The notes under the pieces are model-generated. The model was not told where the DNA came from. It ran no database searches and was given only the letters and a program-made list of their open reading frames with translations. The position numbers and the translations under genes are program-made. From IMG/VR virus record IMGVR_UViG_3300046318_000171, positions 1 to 64,000 of that record: DNA of 64,000 nucleotides; one strand, given 5' to 3'. This document shows positions 59,596-64,000 of the stretch, piece by piece. The stretch is from a virus. Each line of letters starts with the position of its first letter. The first letter of the stretch is position 1.

Positions 59596-61161
59596 CTAAT
59601 TTGATTTGCTAAGGAAGTCTATCAAACTTCCAACAGTAAGGTCAACCCCACCTTTTTCGTTGATACCAGCACCATCTAGGATGGCTCCGGCGATGTCGCT
59701 CTTCTGTTTCAACATATCGTACTGGCGTTGCTCAATGGAGTCAAGTACCAGTATGTCTTGGATTGTGATGCTTGGCCAGGTGCTAGAGGCCCTGTTAATT
59801 CTGCCGTTGCGCTGCACTGCAAGCCCGGCGCTCCAAGGTTGGTCGTAGTTTACAAGGAGGTTCGCTTGAGGTAGGTCAACACCATAACCACCAGCGTCAC
59901 TGCTAACCAGAACACGGCAAGTTGGGCTCGTTTGGAAAGTGACTTTAGCTTCTTCTTTTTGTTTTGCATTCATTTCTCCCGTATACCCAACCGCCATGTA
60001 TCCAGCGTTCTCCAGGTTAGCGACAATGTCCCATACTGAAGTAACGTAACTAGAGAATACCACGGCTTTGTAGCTTGGGTCGATGTCAAGATGGTCTTTT
60101 AGATAATCAATTAGAGTGTCACGCTTTGGGGCCTTAGTTAGTTCGTGAACCTTATCCGCCAAAGAATGGATGTAAGCACTGCCTTTTCCGTTGTGAGCCT
60201 CAAAGTTGCTGACGCTTTCTACCAGCGTAGAGAACCCCGAGCACAGCATTCGCATTGCGCCAATCCTTGACATGATTTGCCCCCGCAGTTCATTTGCCGG
60301 GTCTCCTGGGTCGTACTGTTGGCCGTAGTGTGACGCCACATTAAACGATGAACCAAACATATCACGAGCCTCCGACAAAACAGTCTTTAGGTCTTCAGCG
60401 ATTAGGTTGTAAAGTTTTTGAGACTTGCTGTCTAGCTTTACCAACAAAGGTTCACGGTAGATGGCGTCAGGAAGGTACGGCTTAACGTCGTCGTCTTTTT
60501 GAGACTTACGTACCGAAAAAGCTTGGAGCTTTGTGTGCAACAGTTCAAGGTTGCGGTAACGTTGGACTCCGCCAAAGTAGTTGCGGACTATGAACGTTTT
60601 GTCAAAGATGTCGAAGCGCCCAAGAACTTGAGAGTTGACGAACTGCATGATGGAGAAAATCTCCTCAGGCTTTCCGTTCTCTATCGGTGTTCCTGTGAGT
60701 GCAAATCTGATAGGTATTCTTTTTGCAATCTCTTTAACTCTTTTAGCTCGCTTAGCCTTGAATCCCTTGATAGCCGTAGCTTCATCACAAATGATTGCAC
60801 TAAACGCAAAAGTTTTAATAGTATCCCAGTCATTTACAACCTGTTCGTAGTTCATGATTACGTAGTCGTAATCGGTGTGTGTGTCGTATTGCGCTTGACG
60901 TTGCTTAGGGGTTCCGTCAATAACTATGGCGGTGGAGTCGCTAAACTTAGCAACTTCCTTTTGCCATTGGTATTTCAAACTAGAAAGGCACAGTACTAGA
61001 ACGGTGTTCTTTACTTGCCCTGCGTCTCTCAGTGTTTCTACTGCAGCAATGGTCATAGGGGTTTTGCCCAAGCCCATTTCGTAAGCCACAAGGATGGTCT
61101 GTGTTTTGACCATCTTTGCTACTGCTTCTTCTTGGTACGGTTTTAGTGTTCCCTTAAACAT
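59596..61161 (-). CDS. SNF2-family DNA helicase/translocase
   Basis: 521 residues from the ATG overlapping the primase end by 8 bases; a longer frame to 61,260 lies inside the primase gene and is rejected. Motif I EMGLGKTP (about 28-35), motif II DEAT, motif III LTGTPIENG, and C-terminal motif VI QRNGRINRASS. A complete two-lobe SF2 ATPase that moves on double-stranded DNA. In phages such enzymes are thought to remodel forks or clear bound proteins. Confidence 0.92.
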   Translation of the reverse strand: MFKGTLKPYQEEAVAKMVKTQTILVAYEMGLGKTPMTIAAVETLRDAGQVKNTVLVLCLSSLKYQWQKEVAKFSDSTAIVIDGTPKQRQAQYDTHTDYDYVIMNYEQVVNDWDTIKTFAFSAIICDEATAIKGFKAKRAKRVKEIAKRIPIRFALTGTPIENGKPEEIFSIMQFVNSQVLGRFDIFDKTFIVRNYFGGVQRYRNLELLHTKLQAFSVRKSQKDDDVKPYLPDAIYREPLLVKLDSKSQKLYNLIAEDLKTVLSEARDMFGSSFNVASHYGQQYDPGDPANELRGQIMSRIGAMRMLCSGFSTLVESVSNFEAHNGKGSAYIHSLADKVHELTKAPKRDTLIDYLKDHLDIDPSYKAVVFSSYVTSVWDIVANLENAGYMAVGYTGEMNAKQKEEAKVTFQTSPTCRVLVSSDAGGYGVDLPQANLLVNYDQPWSAGLAVQRNGRINRASSTWPSITIQDILVLDSIEQRQYDMLKQKSDIAGAILDGAGINEKGGVDLTVGSLIDFLSKSN

Positions 61162-62122
61162 ACGCCTTTTCACCGAGTACTGACGACTTTGCATTCTGGA
61201 TTCCCCATGCAATCTCGTCATCGGTGAGGTCGCCTGGGTCTTTCTTCCCAGTACTACCATAGTTGAAATACGAGAGGTTTAGGCCGTATTTACGGGCAAA
61301 CTCCAGCATTTCTTTAGAAGCTTTCTTACCGGCGGTGTCGTTGTCGAAGGCAGCGATGATACGGTCAGAATAACGCAGCAACCTAATCTGCTCTGTGCTC
61401 GGTGACGAACCACAGATTGCCACGGCGCTCTTGACCCCTGCGCTAAACAGCCGTAGGCAGTCCAAGGGGGACTCTACAACCACAACTAGGTCTTCCTGCT
61501 GGTTATCTAGTCCAAAGAGCGTCTTGGACTTCTGAAGGCCTGTAGGACGGTTAAAAAAGGTTCGCTGCAGAGTACCCTTCTCCTGCCAGCCCATCAACTC
61601 GTTAAAGTGCGGCTCACGTAGCGGCAGAATCCAGTTGGCCTTCTTTGGGTCCCACATAACGTGGTACGCCTTGGCAGCCTCAGCGGTAATGTTCCTGCCG
61701 TCTAAAGCCTCCTGAGGTGGCTCCGTAAAAAGCACCAGACGAGCCTCAGACATAGGAACAGGCTTTGGGTATGACTCCACATAGTTTGGTAGGGCCCGAA
61801 CAATCTCCATAAGCTTCTCTGGGGAGACCTCAATCTTCCCAGCCAGCCATTCTTCCGCAGCACGGTAGGCGTACACCACACCAGTAGATGTCTTGGTGTA
61901 GAACTGCATGACATCGCAGACTAGGTGGAGGATGTTCCCCTTGTAGCCACAAGAAAAGCAGATGTGCATTCCAGACTCAAGGTTTATCCACCAAGATGGG
62001 GAGTGGTCTTCCCTACCTGTACGAGCAAAGTGCGCAGGGCACAATGAGTTTGCCTCAAGAGAACGCACGTCATACTCTAGACCTAGGTTCTCAAGAACCT
62101 CTTCGACATTAAACTGACGCAT
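61154..62122 (-). CDS. DNA primase (DnaG-type)
   Basis: 322 residues. CHC2 zinc finger C28, H31, C55, C58 (CPAH ... CFSC) binds template. TOPRIM domain: VVVVESPLDCLRLFSAGVKS and IIAAFDNDTAGKKA with the metal-binding Glu and DxD. Makes RNA primers for lagging-strand synthesis. No helicase-binding domain of the bacterial type; the DnaB gene is coupled directly upstream by TAATG. Confidence 0.93.
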   Translation of the reverse strand: MRQFNVEEVLENLGLEYDVRSLEANSLCPAHFARTGREDHSPSWWINLESGMHICFSCGYKGNILHLVCDVMQFYTKTSTGVVYAYRAAEEWLAGKIEVSPEKLMEIVRALPNYVESYPKPVPMSEARLVLFTEPPQEALDGRNITAEAAKAYHVMWDPKKANWILPLREPHFNELMGWQEKGTLQRTFFNRPTGLQKSKTLFGLDNQQEDLVVVVESPLDCLRLFSAGVKSAVAICGSSPSTEQIRLLRYSDRIIAAFDNDTAGKKASKEMLEFARKYGLNLSYFNYGSTGKKDPGDLTDDEIAWGIQNAKSSVLGEKAYV

Positions 62123-63369
62123 TAGTTACCAAACGGACTGCAGAACTTGCAACCAACCTGCTTTGATTCGTCGTGGAAACAACCAGTGTCCCAACGCCAA
62201 GTAATCGAGGTCTCTGATGGGGGGCAGTTACGTGCCTGAACAACCTTAAGCAAACGAATCTCGTCGTCTTCTTCTACCGGCTCAAGACCAAGGATTACGT
62301 CAGAGTCCTGAAAGAATGATGACGAGTAACCGATTGAGTCTGCCGACACCTTGCCACCCTTCATCTTCCAAAGAAGAGTCTGGGTAGAGATAACGATTGG
62401 GATGTTCAACTTCTGTGCCACACGCTTTAGACCACGAGTGATGTTAGTCAAAGCCTGTGGAGTGTTGGCCTCACCAGTCACCTGGTCAAGCATCAAGTAC
62501 ACACCATCTACAAACAAGATGTCAGGGTTCAACTGCTCGGCCTTGGCCATCAACGAGTCGATAGTCAAACCGTTCACCGCATCCACTAGGTGGAAAGGCT
62601 TCTCGGTCTTAAGGTCGTCAAGGCGCTTTAGCAAACGGTCTTCTTCGGCTGTCTGCAACTTGCCTCGACGGAAACGAGCGTTTGAGATGTGGGAACTCAA
62701 CGATAAATAACGCTGTGTCTGCTCGTGGTTGTTCATCTCAAACGACTGGAACATAGGCACTAGGCCTGCGGCGTGAACGTTCTCCGCCATCTGCAAACAA
62801 ATCTGAGACTTACCCGTCTTAGGTGGGGCGATAACAGTAACTAACTGCCCACCCTGCAAACCTGCGGTTGCCTCGTCGATTTTCTCAAAGCCTGTAGGGA
62901 CACCCAGCAACTTGCTGTTCTGCACGTCCTGATACTCGTCCCAGAACTTGTCTGGGTTAGCGGTAACGTCAACGTGGGTGGTGCCAATGATGCCCTGGTC
63001 GTTGACGATAGTGACCGTCTTAGACATCTCGTTTAGGGCACCGTCGTGGTCGTTCATCTCAACCTTGGAGATAACCTGCTCGATACCGTTACGGGTCAGG
63101 GTGCGACGGCGGTAAGCCACCATCGTGTCAATCAGGTACTCAATCGCATCTTCTACGTTAAGTACTTTAAAGTTAGGGAAGTTGTCCACCACAGTGACTG
63201 CGGTCGGAACCTCACGGTAGTTGGCGTAGTGCTCACGAACGAACTTCCACACTCGGCGGAGGTCGTCGTCTACAATCCAGTCGTCCTTGATGCCACGCTC
63301 AAGAACAGGAATGATGTTGCGGTCAGCAATCACCTTACTGACTAAGCGGTACTCGTTATCGTATGCCAT
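62122..63369 (-). CDS. dnaB: Replicative helicase (DnaB family)
   Basis: 415 residues: an N-terminal helical domain (1-125) and a RecA-like C-terminal ATPase with Walker A APPKTGKS (181-188), Walker B LFVDGVYLMLD and IVISTQTL. Hexameric 5'-3' helicase at the fork. It ends VGCKFCSPFGN, a CxxC tip not common in DnaB. Overlaps the primase start. Confidence 0.93.
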   Translation of the reverse strand: MAYDNEYRLVSKVIADRNIIPVLERGIKDDWIVDDDLRRVWKFVREHYANYREVPTAVTVVDNFPNFKVLNVEDAIEYLIDTMVAYRRRTLTRNGIEQVISKVEMNDHDGALNEMSKTVTIVNDQGIIGTTHVDVTANPDKFWDEYQDVQNSKLLGVPTGFEKIDEATAGLQGGQLVTVIAPPKTGKSQICLQMAENVHAAGLVPMFQSFEMNNHEQTQRYLSLSSHISNARFRRGKLQTAEEDRLLKRLDDLKTEKPFHLVDAVNGLTIDSLMAKAEQLNPDILFVDGVYLMLDQVTGEANTPQALTNITRGLKRVAQKLNIPIVISTQTLLWKMKGGKVSADSIGYSSSFFQDSDVILGLEPVEEDDEIRLLKVVQARNCPPSETSITWRWDTGCFHDESKQVGCKFCSPFGN

Positions 63370-63386
63370 GTTTGCCCTCTGTTGTT

Positions 63387-63803
63387 CTACAAGTTCTCTA
63401 GTTCGATTCCAGCGGAACCGTACCTAGCAACTCTTTCTCTTAAATCTATTACGCCCTTCAGGTTGGTCCTGTAAGGCAGTTCACCAATGAAGTCATCAAT
63501 GTCGGTGTAAAGCTCAGCGTAGTTGAAGGGGTTACCTCCACGACGCTCCAGTTTATCCATTATCTTATCTAGCAGTTCTTCTGTCCAGAGCTCGTTAGCA
63601 AAACCCGCTAACTCAACTGAAAGACCGAACTTGGAAGCGATGTTCCATAGGTGTGATAGTGCTGGGTTGTTGAGGCCGCTAAACACACGTTCCTGGCTAG
63701 TACGCATCATTTTGCGACTGTCCTGGACGTAAGTCTCGGCCACAACATCCACCACCACGATAATACGTGGAGATGTCTCGTTAGAAATATCTCCGTTAAG
63801 CAT
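63387..63803 (-). CDS. Hypothetical protein before DnaB
   Basis: 138 residues. SPRIIVVVDVVAETYVQDSR opens like a strand with acidic residues, then helices. TAATG with the upstream truncated gene. Its place before dnaB suggests a replication accessory. Confidence 0.65.
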   Translation of the reverse strand: MLNGDISNETSPRIIVVVDVVAETYVQDSRKMMRTSQERVFSGLNNPALSHLWNIASKFGLSVELAGFANELWTEELLDKIMDKLERRGGNPFNYAELYTDIDDFIGELPYRTNLKGVIDLRERVARYGSAGIELENL

Positions 63804-64000
63804 TAAAGGACTTCTACCTCACCGTGCTGAATAACAAACGCACGCCACTTAGTAGGGTCCGCCATTGCAGTGATAGCCTCGTCGTCCTCTACATCTTCCG
63901 GTATCTGAACGGTGTAGTGACCGCCACCTTCATCCATACGCTCTCTCACAAACTTGGTGTGGCGGCACTTTGCGGTGACACCAAACGCCTTGCAAGAACA
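63803..64000 (-). CDS. SWIM-type zinc finger protein, truncated by window edge
   Basis: The last 65 residues are visible; the 5' part lies outside. CSCKAFGVTAKCRHTKFVRE fits the C-x-C ... C-x-H SWIM zinc finger, followed by an acidic segment and ending VIQHGEVEVL. SWIM fingers bind DNA or proteins in helicases and transposases. Partial by location, not broken. Confidence 0.65.
   Translation of the reverse strand, partial: CSCKAFGVTAKCRHTKFVRERMDEGGGHYTVQIPEDVEDDEAITAMADPTKWRAFVIQHGEVEVL

Noticed and set aside
61162-61260. Longer N-terminus for the SNF2 helicase
   Set aside because: The added codons lie in the end of the primase gene, and the ATG at 61,161 overlaps that stop by 8 bases with a ribosome site, matching the coupling style of the genome.

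Overview
The window looks like part of the genome of a tailed bacteriophage (Caudoviricetes) that infects an actinobacterium. Phage identity rests on a large terminase, portal, scaffold, major capsid protein, M23 endolysin, holin-like proteins, a collagen-like fibre and a complete replication set. The actinobacterial host is inferred from two WhiB-like Fe-S proteins, a ClgR-like XRE regulator, a Cas4-family exonuclease and a SpoVS protein. No integrase, excisionase or att site is visible. The tail tube and tape measure are not in the window, so the genome extends beyond it.

Layout. (1) 96-23,410, leftward: the virion and lysis half. Read in transcription order from about 13.9 kb, it runs PASTA-like virion protein, KTSC-domain protein, terminase, portal, scaffold, capsid, connector-like proteins, collagen-like fibre and fibre-tip protein. 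Upstream of these lie small zinc proteins, holin-like genes, the M23 lysin and a secreted proline-rich protein. A cargo segment at 19.2-22.1 kb holds an NlpC/P60 lipoprotein, FmdB-like zinc ribbon, thioredoxin, HExxH protein, tRNA-Asn(GTT) and a small heat-shock protein with a strong promoter and a structured leader. (2) 23.4-35.6 kb, rightward: about 40 very small, mostly acidic genes coupled by TAATG or ATGA overlaps. This segment also contains structured intergenic RNA, an amidoligase plus class II glutamine amidotransferase pair, an SSB, a HicA-like protein and a WhiB. It ends at a bidirectional terminator facing the leftward block. (3) 35.6-64 kb, leftward: class II ribonucleotide reductase; a TIM-barrel (TGT/DpdA-like), HAD and nucleotidyltransferase-like trio; a 7-kb block of unknown, possibly virion-internal proteins; then recombination and replication genes (RuvC, Cas4-like exonuclease, PD-(D/E)XK nucleases, RecA, PolA, gp32-like protein, SNF2 helicase, primase, DnaB).

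Most interesting points. The amidoligase/GATase-II pair, with a cysteine-rich insertion in the amidoligase, suggests a phage-encoded amide- or peptide-modifying pathway. A composite DNA/RNA element, made of a stem-loop followed by CRACACAAACA, recurs upstream of several starts and in different reading frames. Two intergenic stretches (23.5-23.8 and 24.3-24.6 kb) fold into dense hairpins and may be undescribed ncRNAs. The small heat-shock gene has a leader that could act as an RNA thermometer. The TGT-like, HAD, nucleotidyltransferase and Nmad1-like proteins raise the possibility of nucleic-acid base modification.

All functional calls come from motif recognition by eye. No database search or folding program was run.
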